The notes below the pieces were generated by a model that saw nothing but the letters and a program-made list of their open reading frames with translations, searched no databases and was not told the DNA's origin. 64,000 bases of DNA from Zooshikella sp050749885 (lineage in GTDB: Bacteria > Pseudomonadota > Gammaproteobacteria > Pseudomonadales > Zooshikellaceae), in contig NZ_JBOIUB010000005.1 in assembly GCF_050749885.1 (NCBI RefSeq), positions 124,001 to 188,000 of the forward strand, read 5' to 3'. Numbering within the stretch: position 1 is the stretch's first letter; each line of letters starts with the position of its first letter. Shown here piece by piece: positions 1 to 8,967 of the stretch. The translations under genes were made by a program, and so were the position numbers.

Positions 1-1058
1 ATCTGTTGTGCAATATTACCTTGACCAATAATGGGTAACGAAAGTCTTTCATCCATATTGATCGCTTCAGGTGGTGCAAATTTTACCAGCCATTCCTTAT
101 ATTTTCGTAACGCATATACCGCAGCAGGACTATTTAACGCTCCACCCCTGGCAACACTTGCCCCTACTGGGTGACAGTCTATAACTCTAATCCCCCATTC
201 ATCCACAGGCATACCATTCGGCAAACCTTTATCACCCGCACCCGCCATGGACAACCAGGCATCTGAAAAACGCCACGCTAAAGAGGGATCCTTTTTACCA
301 TAATCCATATGGCCATAAACGGTAATCCCATCAATTTTTTTTACTTTATTAGTAAAAAAATCTGCAATATCTTCATAAGCAGACCAATTTTCTGGTACAC
401 CCAACTCATAACCATAAATCGATTTGAATTTAGCTTTCAAGTCTGGCCGAGAAAACCAATCATGACGATACCAGTAAAGATTGGCAAACTGCTGGTCCGG
501 CAACTGATAAAGTTTTCCATCTAACCCTGTGGTAAAACTTAAACCAATAAAATCATCTAAATCTAATGAGGGTAAGGTAACGTCTTTACCTTCATTTTTT
601 ATAAAGTCTGTTAAATTAACGACTTTTCCAGAACGAAAATGAGTACCAATTAAATCACTATCACCAATATAGGCATCATAAATATTAACCCCCAATTCAA
701 TCTGGGTTTCCATTTTCGTAACAACGTCATCCTCTGCCGTAGTTTCATGAACTACATTTATGCCCGTAATATCCGTAAATGCTTTGGTTAAAACATTAGC
801 CTCATACCAATGCGTGGCAATGGGTTCTGATACAACCCGAATAGTTAAGTTTTGAAATGGTTTCGCCACACTGATAAACCATTCCATTTCATTTAGCTGT
901 TCTTCTTTGCTTAATGTACTCTCTACAAATTCGTTTGTTATCCACCATTGAGCATCTTTCCTTCCTGCAGCACACGTCATACTCAATAGTAATAAAACAA
1001 ATATTAAGGTACCCTCAAAAAATTTTTGATGTCCAAAACAATATGACGCAGCGTTCAC
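1..1058 (-). CDS. GlpV-like ABC transporter substrate-binding protein (partial, C-terminus outside window)
   Basis: Incomplete gene entering from the left edge; the minus-strand reading frame is open from a GTG at 1058 to base 1. The deduced start is VNAASYCFGHQKF, followed by a hydrophobic signal-like stretch and then WWITNEFVESTLSKEEQLNE. This aligns residue for residue with the complete protein at 2611-4335, and the shared features continue (YGHMDYGKKDPSL, DAWLSMAGAGDKG in the translation). The two are clearly paralogues. The family is the long (about 570-580 aa) periplasmic binding protein of glycerol/sugar-type ABC importers (GlpV-like). The start lies 16 nt after the stop of the upstream SBP gene, so it is probably in the same operon. 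Any permease and ATPase genes would have to lie left of the window. Confidence 0.85.
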   Translation of the reverse strand, partial: MNAASYCFGHQKFFEGTLIFVLLLLSMTCAAGRKDAQWWITNEFVESTLSKEEQLNEMEWFISVAKPFQNLTIRVVSEPIATHWYEANVLTKAFTDITGINVVHETTAEDDVVTKMETQIELGVNIYDAYIGDSDLIGTHFRSGKVVNLTDFIKNEGKDVTLPSLDLDDFIGLSFTTGLDGKLYQLPDQQFANLYWYRHDWFSRPDLKAKFKSIYGYELGVPENWSAYEDIADFFTNKVKKIDGITVYGHMDYGKKDPSLAWRFSDAWLSMAGAGDKGLPNGMPVDEWGIRVIDCHPVGASVARGGALNSPAAVYALRKYKEWLVKFAPPEAINMDERLSLPIIGQGNIAQQ

Positions 1059-1073
1059 TTTAAGCCTATAGTT

Positions 1074-1808
1074 TTATTGATACTGGCTTTTTATTTTAGT
1101 CACGCTACCATCCGCGTACATTATCTTCAGAACATTTTGTAACTTCGCTATCTCTTCATCTGGCGTATCCAAGTTACATGCTAGTGCACGCAGTGTTGTA
1201 AAGTAAACTAACTGTTCTTTTAGCTTCACATTATTTTTTTTTGCATAGTACGATGAAGTAACCGTATCTGCAGCCCATACATCTATTCGTTTATTGGCGA
1301 GTTTATGTACATTATTTTCTTCTTTCGACGTAAGCCTAATGGTGTACCCTAATTTTGCTAAATAGTCCACCACCGCACTTCCACTATAACTACCTATTTC
1401 TAGCTTTTTGACATCATCAAGTGCTTTTATATTATGGGGTGAATCTTCCATTGTATAAAAGCCAGTTTGTGTGATTAGCGTCGGACTTACCCACTGGAAC
1501 AATGGTTCACGTGCCTGAGTTCTTTGCACCGGAAATACACAGTTATATTTTTCTGTTTGCGCTAAGTTATAAGCTCGACGTAGTGGTACAATTTTTATTT
1601 CAAAAGGTAACGAAGCTTTATTAAATAACATCGAAACAATATCAATACTTATACCTTTTAACGCTTTACCTTGTTTAAAGCTATAAGGAGGTAATTCTTC
1701 AGTAAACAATTTAAATTGTACTGCATAGCTATTTATAGGTATTAAGCTAAAAGCATACAGCAAAGACATATATTTTATTAGCCTACCCAATAGTTGCTTT
1801 GTCATCAT
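1074..1808 (-). CDS. Periplasmic SBP_bac_3-type substrate-binding protein
   Basis: A 244-residue protein with an N-terminal hydrophobic signal segment (about residues 8-28), then the typical opening of SBP_bac_3 proteins (FKLFTEELPPYSF, GISIDIVSMLF, VPLRRAYNLAQ). The family binds amino acids or other small solutes in the periplasm, either for ABC import or as sensory input. It is about half identical by eye to its neighbour at 1857-2594, including the unusual shared segments CVFPVQR, KEENNVHKLANKRIDVWAAD and TTLRALACN. An AAGAG ribosome site sits 6 nt before ATGATG. It lies between two GlpV-like binding proteins in one minus-strand run. The ligand cannot be told from sequence. Confidence 0.85.
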   Translation of the reverse strand: MMTKQLLGRLIKYMSLLYAFSLIPINSYAVQFKLFTEELPPYSFKQGKALKGISIDIVSMLFNKASLPFEIKIVPLRRAYNLAQTEKYNCVFPVQRTQAREPLFQWVSPTLITQTGFYTMEDSPHNIKALDDVKKLEIGSYSGSAVVDYLAKLGYTIRLTSKEENNVHKLANKRIDVWAADTVTSSYYAKKNNVKLKEQLVYFTTLRALACNLDTPDEEIAKLQNVLKIMYADGSVTKIKSQYQ

Positions 1809-1856
1809 AAATACTCTTTATTAGCTTTTAAAATAACAAACAGCATCTCACTCAGT

Positions 1857-2594
1857 TCATTGATACTTATTCATCACAGCAGAGATACTACCATCTTCAT
1901 ACATATTCTTTAATGTTATCTGTAACTTCTCAATTACTGCGTCAGGCACGCCTATATTACAAGCTAATGCCCGAAGTGTGGTAAAAAAGACCACATGCCT
2001 TTTAAGTTGCACATTATTTTTTTTTGAATAATACTTTGCCGTATTTGTATCTGCAGCCCAAATATCAATACGATTATGGATTAATTTATGAATATTATTT
2101 TCTTCCTTCGTTGTCGTACGAACAATAAATTTCAAATTACTCAAATAATCAACAATCGCGCTCCCACCATAGCTCCCTATTTCTAAATACCTTGCATCTT
2201 CCAACGTACGAATACGCAATGACGAATGTTTATTAGTATAAAATGCAGTATGTGTAATAAGTATCGGGCTTATCCAGTGAAAAACTACTTCTCTTTCTTG
2301 ATTTCGTTGTACCGGAAATGCACAACTATCAACTTTATTTTGTAACGTATTAAATGCCCGTTTCCAAGGCACCACACGTACTTCATAATCAAGTTGTGCT
2401 TTTTCGAACAATAATGACACTATCTCCACACTAATCCCTACAGGCTGGTTGTCTTCCATCATACTATAAGGTGGTAACTCTTCAGTGTAGAGTTGAAACG
2501 TTGTAGCAAATGTTAGATTTGGCAATCCAGCAACAATGACAAAAATAAAAGCCATTGGTGCTATACAGTTGATGAGCATGACTATTTTCATCAT
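1857..2594 (-). CDS. Periplasmic SBP_bac_3-type substrate-binding protein
   Basis: A 245-residue paralogue of the 1074-1808 protein, with a signal peptide in the first ~30 residues followed by FQLYTEELPPYSM, GISVEIVSLLF and VVPWKRAFNTLQ. Such proteins form a two-lobed periplasmic ligand-binding fold. The conserved pair CAFPVQRNQ and HWISPILITHTAFYT sits where ligand-contact segments fall in the family. The start is 17 nt downstream of the stop of the GlpV-like gene (2611-4335), and no strong ribosome site is visible, so translation may depend on coupling. The double ATGATG start leaves a one-codon ambiguity. The ligand is unknown. Confidence 0.85.
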   Translation of the reverse strand: MMKIVMLINCIAPMAFIFVIVAGLPNLTFATTFQLYTEELPPYSMMEDNQPVGISVEIVSLLFEKAQLDYEVRVVPWKRAFNTLQNKVDSCAFPVQRNQEREVVFHWISPILITHTAFYTNKHSSLRIRTLEDARYLEIGSYGGSAIVDYLSNLKFIVRTTTKEENNIHKLIHNRIDIWAADTNTAKYYSKKNNVQLKRHVVFFTTLRALACNIGVPDAVIEKLQITLKNMYEDGSISAVMNKYQ

Positions 2595-2610
2595 CTATGC
2601 CAAATAAAAA

Positions 2611-4335
2611 CTAATCCCATGCCTTTAGTGAAGCTTCATACGAAAGCGTTTTCCCCTTAGGCTTCTCATTGGCGAGTTTCGGTTTAGGGGCACCAGGTTG
2701 TGCTAACCAATAATTAGGATCTTTTGGTGCATTTAACTTTGGTTCACAACGCTGTTGTCCTTTACTTGCAATTTTTTGTAAACGTTCATCCATTTCCTTA
2801 GCCATTTCATCCATCGCCTGCTGCGCTGTCATTTGACCACTAATCGCCAATGCGGTCTTTTTCCACCATAAATCAGCTAACTCTGGATAATCCGGAACAT
2901 TAGTCCCTGTTGGCGTCCATGCGACACGTGCTTTACTTCGATAAAACTCCACTAATCCCCCATATTTATGAGCGGCCTTCGAAAAAGTAGAGGATTGAAT
3001 GTCAGAGTTTCTAATAGGTGTTAAACCCACAAGCAGTTTTTTCAAGGAAATGGTTTTAGATACGACAAACTGGGCATATAACCATGCGGCCTTGCGACGC
3101 TCTAAAGGAGTACTACTTAAAAAAGTCCACGAACCAGCATCTTGATAACCTAATTTCATTCCTTTTTCCCAGTAAGGCCCCCTCGGAGAAGGTGCCATAC
3201 GCCATTTAGGTGTACCATCACTGTTCGTGACAGGTAAGCCTGGCTTAATCATCGCCGCTGTAAAAGCGGTATACCAAAAAATCTGTTGCGCAATATTTCC
3301 TTTACTTGGCACATCCCCTGCTTGGGTAAAGTTCATATCTTTAGCCTCAGGAGGCGCATACTTATTTAACCATTCGGTAAATTTACGAATAGCATACACA
3401 GACGCAGGGCTATTTAATGCCCCTCCTCTCGCTACACTGGCACCAACTGGGTGGCAGTTTTCCACTCGAATTCCCCATTCATCTACGGGGATTCCATTAG
3501 GAATACCTTTGTCTCCTGCACCTGCCATTGACAACCAGGCATCAGAAAAACGCCAACCAATTGAAGGATCTTTTTTTCCATAATCCATATGACCATAAAC
3601 AGGATGACCATCAATCTCTTTCACTTTATTAGTAAAAAAGTCCGCAATATCTTCATAAGCAGACCAGTTTACAGGTACCCCTAATTCATACCCATAAATC
3701 GATTTAAACTTGGCTTTTAAGTCTGGCCGAGAAAACCAGTCATGGCGATACCAATAAAGGTTGGCAAACTGCTGGTCGGGTAATTGATAAAGTTTACCAT
3801 CAGGTCCTGTTGTAAAACTCAATCCAATAAAATCATCTAAATCTAAGGTCGGCAAGGTAACATCTTTACCTTCATTTTTGATAAAATCACTTAAGGCGAT
3901 GACTTTTCCATAACGATAGTGTGTCCCAATTAAATCACTATCATTAATATAAGCATCATAAATGCTGTAATCTAAATTGATTTGCGTATCAATTTTTTTA
4001 ACGACATCATCTTCGCCGGTAATTTCATGAACAACATGAATACCTGTAATATCAGCAAATGCTTTTGCTAACACGTTTGCTTCATACCAGTGAGTATCAA
4101 TGCGTTCAGAAACAACTCGTATCGTCATCCCTTGAAAAGGTTTTGCCGCACTAACAAACCATTCCATTTCACTTAGTTGCTCTTCTTGAGTGAGCGTACT
4201 TTCATTAAACTCAGATTTAATCCACCACTTAGCTTCTTCCATTCCAGCAAAAACGGGATAACTCAATAACAAAAAAAAAGCACTAATTGTTGTCGCGAGT
4301 GTTAACCGTCTAGATATAGTAGAGGTTTCTCTCAT
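2611..4335 (-). CDS. GlpV-like ABC transporter substrate-binding protein
   Basis: A 574-residue full-length periplasmic binding protein. An N-terminal signal peptide (about residues 1-30, ending ...YPVFA) is followed by the family's distinctive run: MEEAKWWIKSEFNESTL, WFVSAAKPFQGMTIRVVSE, YDAYINDSDLIGTHYRY, LPDQQFANLYWYRHDWF, YGHMDYGKKDPSIGWRF and a Pro/Lys-rich C-terminus (APKPKLANEKPKGK). From memory this matches the long GlpV-type solute receptors of glycerol and related polyol/sugar importers. AGGAG lies 9 nt before the ATG. It is the first gene of a minus-strand run holding two smaller SBPs and a second GlpV-like copy, but no permease inside the window. The ligand is inferred only from the family. 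Confidence 0.88.
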   Translation of the reverse strand: MRETSTISRRLTLATTISAFFLLLSYPVFAGMEEAKWWIKSEFNESTLTQEEQLSEMEWFVSAAKPFQGMTIRVVSERIDTHWYEANVLAKAFADITGIHVVHEITGEDDVVKKIDTQINLDYSIYDAYINDSDLIGTHYRYGKVIALSDFIKNEGKDVTLPTLDLDDFIGLSFTTGPDGKLYQLPDQQFANLYWYRHDWFSRPDLKAKFKSIYGYELGVPVNWSAYEDIADFFTNKVKEIDGHPVYGHMDYGKKDPSIGWRFSDAWLSMAGAGDKGIPNGIPVDEWGIRVENCHPVGASVARGGALNSPASVYAIRKFTEWLNKYAPPEAKDMNFTQAGDVPSKGNIAQQIFWYTAFTAAMIKPGLPVTNSDGTPKWRMAPSPRGPYWEKGMKLGYQDAGSWTFLSSTPLERRKAAWLYAQFVVSKTISLKKLLVGLTPIRNSDIQSSTFSKAAHKYGGLVEFYRSKARVAWTPTGTNVPDYPELADLWWKKTALAISGQMTAQQAMDEMAKEMDERLQKIASKGQQRCEPKLNAPKDPNYWLAQPGAPKPKLANEKPKGKTLSYEASLKAWD

Positions 4336-4515
4336 ACTATCTGCTCCTATAAAGGATACCTATAACAAACTATGAATTTGTAATACTATTAAAGGTATTT
4401 TTTCACTGTAATAACATATAAAAATGAATATAAGAAGTATAGTGCTAATAATGTTGCCTGCCACTAGATAAAAAATCTGGAATACGCTATAAACTGCTTG
4501 GTAGCCTCATTAAAG

Positions 4516-5628
4516 CTATAATTCAAAACGTTCAAGTATTGGTTTATAAAGACTCAAGGATAACCACGATAAGAAACGCCATACTATCTGTTGGTAGCCG
4601 CTGAGGTGTTTAACATAAACAAAGTTATATTCAATAACGGCTTCAGCGCCACGTAGGCGCTTAAACTCAGATGCTCCTGCACTAAGATTTAATTTCAAAT
4701 TATTTTGTTGAGCATAAACTAAATTAAACGTAACCAGGCGCCGATAAAGTGCCATTTTTTTTGGCATTTGCATATTATACCCAATAATAGGTACTGTAAG
4801 GGTGTCATCTATACCACAAAATCCAACAACACCTAACATCTCCTGCTTATGAAATAAACCGTAAAGTTCTAATAACCCAGCCTTTGCATGTTGCGCAAAA
4901 TAGTCACTCGTAAACTGGATATTATGCTTACTGTACTTATCTAAATACAGTTGATTATAATATGCTTCAGCTTGATCCATATGCGCTTGGTTGTTTGGAT
5001 CAAGCATTCTAAAACCCCAATCAGACTGCTTTAGTAATTTTAAATCGGCACGCGCATCTCTTTTTTGTTGCCATTTCTTAAAGTCCATGAACAAATAAAC
5101 CTGTCGGTTGACTATGGGTAACCAACCATCTTCTTTTGTTTTCGCGATTATTTTCGAGTGTTCCTGTACATTCAGCGATCTTAACATTAAAGCATGATAG
5201 GGATATTTACTGAGTGCTTGCTTCCTTAAAGCGGTTATGTTTATTGCCTGCCATGCTTTTGCATAAAAATTGGTTGAAAAGCACAAATTATTAAGTATTT
5301 GTATTTCATCAAGCTTTGCCCAACGAAAAGGTGTTTCAAAAAGATATGTTAATCCCAAACAAAAAATACGTAATATACGACTACTTACTTTCGGCAATTC
5401 ATCACGCGTGAAGTAAATCAATTGTGTCATGGGCGACACTACATAACAGTTGTTTTTTTCAGTTGACTGCTTTCCCTGCAACGTGTTAATAGAATCATTC
5501 ACCGTTGCCGTGACAATGACATCCTCTTGTTTATATGAAATAAACTGTGTGTGCAATCGCCTTATCAAGCCAGGCTTTTGCATGATTGTTAAAAATCGCT
5601 GTTGAAATTCATTATTATTCAACTTCAT
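4516..5628 (-). CDS. GNAT/FemAB-like acyltransferase, last gene of a six-gene biosynthetic operon
   Basis: A 370-residue protein whose C-terminal half has the pattern of a GNAT or FemAB-like acyl/aminoacyl transferase (AEAYYNQLYLDKYSKHN, KAGLLELYGLFHKQEMLGVVGF, LYRRLVTFNLVYAQQNN, LNLSAGASEFKRLRGAE). The SAGASEFKRLRG segment resembles the end of that fold. The N-terminal ~100 residues are not recognised. Start and stop overlap the upstream ATP-grasp gene as TAATG, so the two are translationally coupled. In context it probably transfers an acyl or aminoacyl group onto the product of the pathway; this is inference. The exact subfamily is uncertain. Confidence 0.7.
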   Translation of the reverse strand: MKLNNNEFQQRFLTIMQKPGLIRRLHTQFISYKQEDVIVTATVNDSINTLQGKQSTEKNNCYVVSPMTQLIYFTRDELPKVSSRILRIFCLGLTYLFETPFRWAKLDEIQILNNLCFSTNFYAKAWQAINITALRKQALSKYPYHALMLRSLNVQEHSKIIAKTKEDGWLPIVNRQVYLFMDFKKWQQKRDARADLKLLKQSDWGFRMLDPNNQAHMDQAEAYYNQLYLDKYSKHNIQFTSDYFAQHAKAGLLELYGLFHKQEMLGVVGFCGIDDTLTVPIIGYNMQMPKKMALYRRLVTFNLVYAQQNNLKLNLSAGASEFKRLRGAEAVIEYNFVYVKHLSGYQQIVWRFLSWLSLSLYKPILERFEL

Positions 5629-6779
5629 TAGCTATTTACTTCTTCATATCTAATGGTGTATCCATCCCACTCAATATCCAAAGTACTGACATCAGTCACT
5701 GGCCGACGATAGCGTAAACAACGAAAACATAGCTCAGCAAACGTTAGCCACTGTCCACCAAAGAATAATGGATAAATACTATCGGCAAAGACATCACCAG
5801 CACATCGATAATCAAATAGTAACTTTTTAAACGGCTCCTTAAATAAAAAGCCATAAAATATGATGTTACCTAGCCGGTATGATCTGGTTGAAGCTGGTTT
5901 ATAATAAAAATGACCTTTGGCGTTCATTGTCAAACCAGAAGCCAATAGGTGTAGCCCACTGGTTGCTCTTGGGTTACACTCAATCACAAATAATGTATTA
6001 TTTTCTTCAATAAAATCAAAAGCAACCTGTCCGTGATAATGTGTTCGCTCACCAAACTGTCGAATAAATACCTCTAAGCGATTATCACAATAAGGCTCAA
6101 AATAACTAGCTGCCGACTGATTAACACAATATTTTGGCAGATAAGCCTGATGAGCGATTAATTGTCCATGTTGAAAAAGTGCATAATTGCATATCGCCTG
6201 CCCCACTATTTTTTGCTGTTGAACCCATGGTAGAGCAGGGTTAATCTGATCCGGTGTAAGAACACCCTGATAAGGATACCTAATTACCTGACGCCCAAAT
6301 CGTGAATAAACAGGTTTTAAAATAGATGCTTTATCATCAACAATATCATCGGGGTGCTGACAATAATGTGTAGAGGGTATCTGCACCTGACCAAGCCCTG
6401 ACAATAAAGACAAGCTAGTAAATTTATTATGTAGTGTAAACAATAAATCGTGTTCTGGTAGAAGCCATTCTATTACGCGTCCATCATTTAACTGAGCGTC
6501 AACGTCTGCTTTAATCGTCGCCAAATAGAATACTTCTTCACACGTAGGAATAATACATTCAATGCAATTATCTCGTAGTAGTTTAATTAATGCCTGCTTA
6601 TATTCTTGTAAATTAAAACGGGGAAAAGGTAATTGAATATAGCCTTGAATACCCTTTACAAAACGGCCCAAAGGCCAAACCATACTATCCGCCAAAAAAA
6701 CCTGGTGACTCGCTCGCATCAATAATCGTGCCCACTCTATGGCAACGGGAGCACGCGCACCTGTCACTAAGATAACCAC
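5628..6779 (-). CDS. ATP-grasp superfamily ligase
   Basis: A 383-residue ATP-grasp enzyme. It opens with a Rossmann-like preATP-grasp segment (MVILVTGARAPVAIEWARLL). The ATP-binding part carries KPVYSRFGRQVIRYP, and the metal-binding end has FDFIEENNTLFVIECNPRATSG, in which the Glu and Asn are the usual Mg-ATP ligands. ATP-grasp enzymes join a carboxylate, via acyl phosphate, to an amine or thiol. The start overlaps the end of the adenylate-forming gene by 13 nt, and the stop overlaps the next gene as TAATG. The substrate is unknown; a role as amide- or peptide-forming step of the cluster is inferred. Confidence 0.82.
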   Translation of the reverse strand: MVILVTGARAPVAIEWARLLMRASHQVFLADSMVWPLGRFVKGIQGYIQLPFPRFNLQEYKQALIKLLRDNCIECIIPTCEEVFYLATIKADVDAQLNDGRVIEWLLPEHDLLFTLHNKFTSLSLLSGLGQVQIPSTHYCQHPDDIVDDKASILKPVYSRFGRQVIRYPYQGVLTPDQINPALPWVQQQKIVGQAICNYALFQHGQLIAHQAYLPKYCVNQSAASYFEPYCDNRLEVFIRQFGERTHYHGQVAFDFIEENNTLFVIECNPRATSGLHLLASGLTMNAKGHFYYKPASTRSYRLGNIIFYGFLFKEPFKKLLFDYRCAGDVFADSIYPLFFGGQWLTFAELCFRCLRYRRPVTDVSTLDIEWDGYTIRYEEVNS

Positions 6780-8086
6780 TGATTAACCACGCGCCGCTGT
6801 TTCGTTAAAGGTTGCCACTGTGGACGTGGCCGATATTCAAAATGCACCTGACTAACATCCACATGTAATTGTTTGAAAAGCTGCTGTAAAGCCTTTGCTA
6901 TGTGTTCATGTCGCTGATCACTTTCAATCTGAATACAATCTTTATTGATTTGACTGATTCGATAATCCAGGGGTTCATCACTGATTAAACTAATGGTTCG
7001 GTATATCAAATCAGATAACACGACTACTGATGTATTATTATCACCTGGTAATTTCAGTAAATCGCCTGTACGCCCAGCAATACTCCCTATAGCTTGGAAA
7101 ACGACAGGTGAAGAATGTGCTATCTCTAATTGATTTTCGGCGCATTGTGTTCCATTACACTTATCACTTTGCTCATCAACAACCGCAATGACATCGTCTA
7201 ATTGATAGCGAATAATAGGCTGTGTTCGTCGTCTAAAATCAGTGATGATAGGTGAAAAATGTGTTTTGTCAGGTGTTAGCCAATGTGGCTCAATATGCAC
7301 AATATCCTCATTCCAACGCATAATCCCATCCCTTTGGGTGCATGCCAAAAAACCTTCAGTGCATTGGTAAATCTCATGAATTGGGCATTTAAACTTTGTC
7401 GCCAACAAAGCGCGATCAGAAGGCGTTAATACTTCAGCCCCTGAAACCACCAACTTAGGTGATAATGTCCGATGTTCTTGTGCGCATAATTGAAGCGCCT
7501 GGGCACTGCCAACCAATAAGGTAGGGTCAAATGCCGTTAACTCCGCCATCCATTGATCTAATGGTTGAGTAAGATCCACATAGTGAAAACGAATATGGCC
7601 CCGTTGTACTGTCTGGTACAACGGGCTATTCGCCCGAAGTAATAATGCAATACGTTGTGGAGCCCATAAGCTTGGCAGTAAGCGACCTAAGATATAACCC
7701 GCCCAGTAATGTCGCTCTGTTTGCGAAGCTAAAAATAATCCTCGCTGTCCTGAAGTTCCTGAAGATAAACCAACTGTTACATCCCCACAGATAGAACGAC
7801 TAAAATCTCTTTCCTGCTCTGCTCTCAAAGCACAGTCAAATAACTGATCTCGATCCAACTGCCGTGTATTAAGCTGATTAAAATGTTCCATCATCAGTGA
7901 CTTCGACATTAGCGGAAATTCTGCCAACGACTTGCCACGAAAGGCTTGGTAAAACAGTGAGTGCTGCGTAACCCAATCCAAATGCTTACTAATCTGCTGC
8001 TGTTGCCAGTTAAGTAACTGAGCGCGTGATTTAAAACGACGGTAGCGGCTCATGATTAAATGGCGAAGTATATTTAACTTTTCCAT
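6767..8086 (-). CDS. Adenylate-forming enzyme (F390 synthetase / phenylacetate-CoA ligase-like)
   Basis: A 439-residue member of the short adenylate-forming enzymes. The nucleotide loop is TVGLSSGTSGQRGLF. Further along come HEIYQCTEGFLACTQRDG (adenine-binding/acidic motif), RRRTQPIIRYQLDDVIAV (hinge region) and IAGRTGDLLKL. Members activate a carboxylic acid as an acyl-AMP and pass it to CoA, a carrier protein or another acceptor. At about 440 aa it is shorter than the acyl-CoA synthetases (about 550 aa) seen in olefin (OleC) clusters, so this is not simply an ole operon. The start overlaps the stop of the metallo-hydrolase gene as TAATG. Substrate unknown. Confidence 0.83.
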   Translation of the reverse strand: MEKLNILRHLIMSRYRRFKSRAQLLNWQQQQISKHLDWVTQHSLFYQAFRGKSLAEFPLMSKSLMMEHFNQLNTRQLDRDQLFDCALRAEQERDFSRSICGDVTVGLSSGTSGQRGLFLASQTERHYWAGYILGRLLPSLWAPQRIALLLRANSPLYQTVQRGHIRFHYVDLTQPLDQWMAELTAFDPTLLVGSAQALQLCAQEHRTLSPKLVVSGAEVLTPSDRALLATKFKCPIHEIYQCTEGFLACTQRDGIMRWNEDIVHIEPHWLTPDKTHFSPIITDFRRRTQPIIRYQLDDVIAVVDEQSDKCNGTQCAENQLEIAHSSPVVFQAIGSIAGRTGDLLKLPGDNNTSVVVLSDLIYRTISLISDEPLDYRISQINKDCIQIESDQRHEHIAKALQQLFKQLHVDVSQVHFEYRPRPQWQPLTKQRRVVNQWLS

Positions 8087-8967
8087 TAGCTAATCCAGCC
8101 ACGCTGTTTTAATTGATTCAACGTTTCCTGGCAGTGAGAAGGTAGAAATATGACCTGATCCTTAGCCTGTTCATAGCAAATTCGCAGTTTGTTTAATGTA
8201 TCTTGATAGGCCTGCCGATTATCACAGACAATATTCGCCAACCAATGTTGGTTAACACCATCTCTCAAGTTATCAATAAGCCAACAGGCATCAGCCAATA
8301 AAAATAAAAAACCTTCAGCTAAACGCACCAATAGCCCCATTTGCCCTGCTGCATGTCCAGGTAAAAAAACTAAATATAATGCGTTATCACCAAATAAATC
8401 ATACGCATTAAGGCCTAGCGGCCCTGTTGTTAGCCCCAAAACACTAGCCAGGTCCAAAGGAAAATGATTGATAAATGTCAGGCTTAAATCTTCAGCATAA
8501 GACAACTGTTGTGGTGATAATAGCCCTTGTAAATAACCCTTTCGAATTCTATGAAAGCGATTCGCATGGGTCATAAAATGATGTGCATCAGAGTGACAAT
8601 AAACCTTCGCCTCATTAAATTCACAAATACCCGCAATGTGATCAGCATGAAAATGCGACAAAACAACATGACGAATATCTTCTGGCTTAATTGCTAAGTG
8701 TGCAAGCTGAGATACCAGCGTTTCTGTCTCTGATAAAGAACACGGTGTCACCAACGCATAGACACGTTCAGGAAAATGCTGAGTACACTGCATAAAGCGT
8801 TGATGATAGCCTGTATCAAAAAGTATATAACCTTGTTGCGGATGGTTAATTAATGCTACTCCGGCCGGAAACGCTTTTGGAGTCCAACCCAATCCTGGTT
8901 TCACCATAAAGCCAGGATGAACACAATGACCGACTTCAAGCAGCCTGACGCTGATACCACTGAGCAT
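8086..8967 (-). CDS. Metallo-beta-lactamase-fold hydrolase (lactonase-like)
   Basis: The zinc motif HFHADHIAG (HxHxDH) is intact, followed by PGHAAGQMG, the bridging Asp in DACWL and a final His in LPSHCQE, so a two-metal site is likely. The arrangement and length resemble N-acyl-homoserine lactonase-type MBL hydrolases, but thioesterases and other hydrolases share it. I chose the ATG at 8967 (293 aa): AGAAGGA lies about 9 nt upstream, the protein then begins MLSGISVRLLEVGHCVHPG, and overlap with the reductase gene shrinks from 104 to 32 nt. A longer frame reaches 9039. In the operon it probably hydrolyses a thioester or lactone intermediate; that is inference. Confidence 0.85.
   Translation of the reverse strand: MLSGISVRLLEVGHCVHPGFMVKPGLGWTPKAFPAGVALINHPQQGYILFDTGYHQRFMQCTQHFPERVYALVTPCSLSETETLVSQLAHLAIKPEDIRHVVLSHFHADHIAGICEFNEAKVYCHSDAHHFMTHANRFHRIRKGYLQGLLSPQQLSYAEDLSLTFINHFPLDLASVLGLTTGPLGLNAYDLFGDNALYLVFLPGHAAGQMGLLVRLAEGFLFLLADACWLIDNLRDGVNQHWLANIVCDNRQAYQDTLNKLRICYEQAKDQVIFLPSHCQETLNQLKQRGWIS

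Noticed and set aside
4440..4500. Weak AGAT/ATCT inverted repeat between the acyltransferase gene and the GlpV-like gene
   Set aside because: Too short and mismatched to call a terminator.
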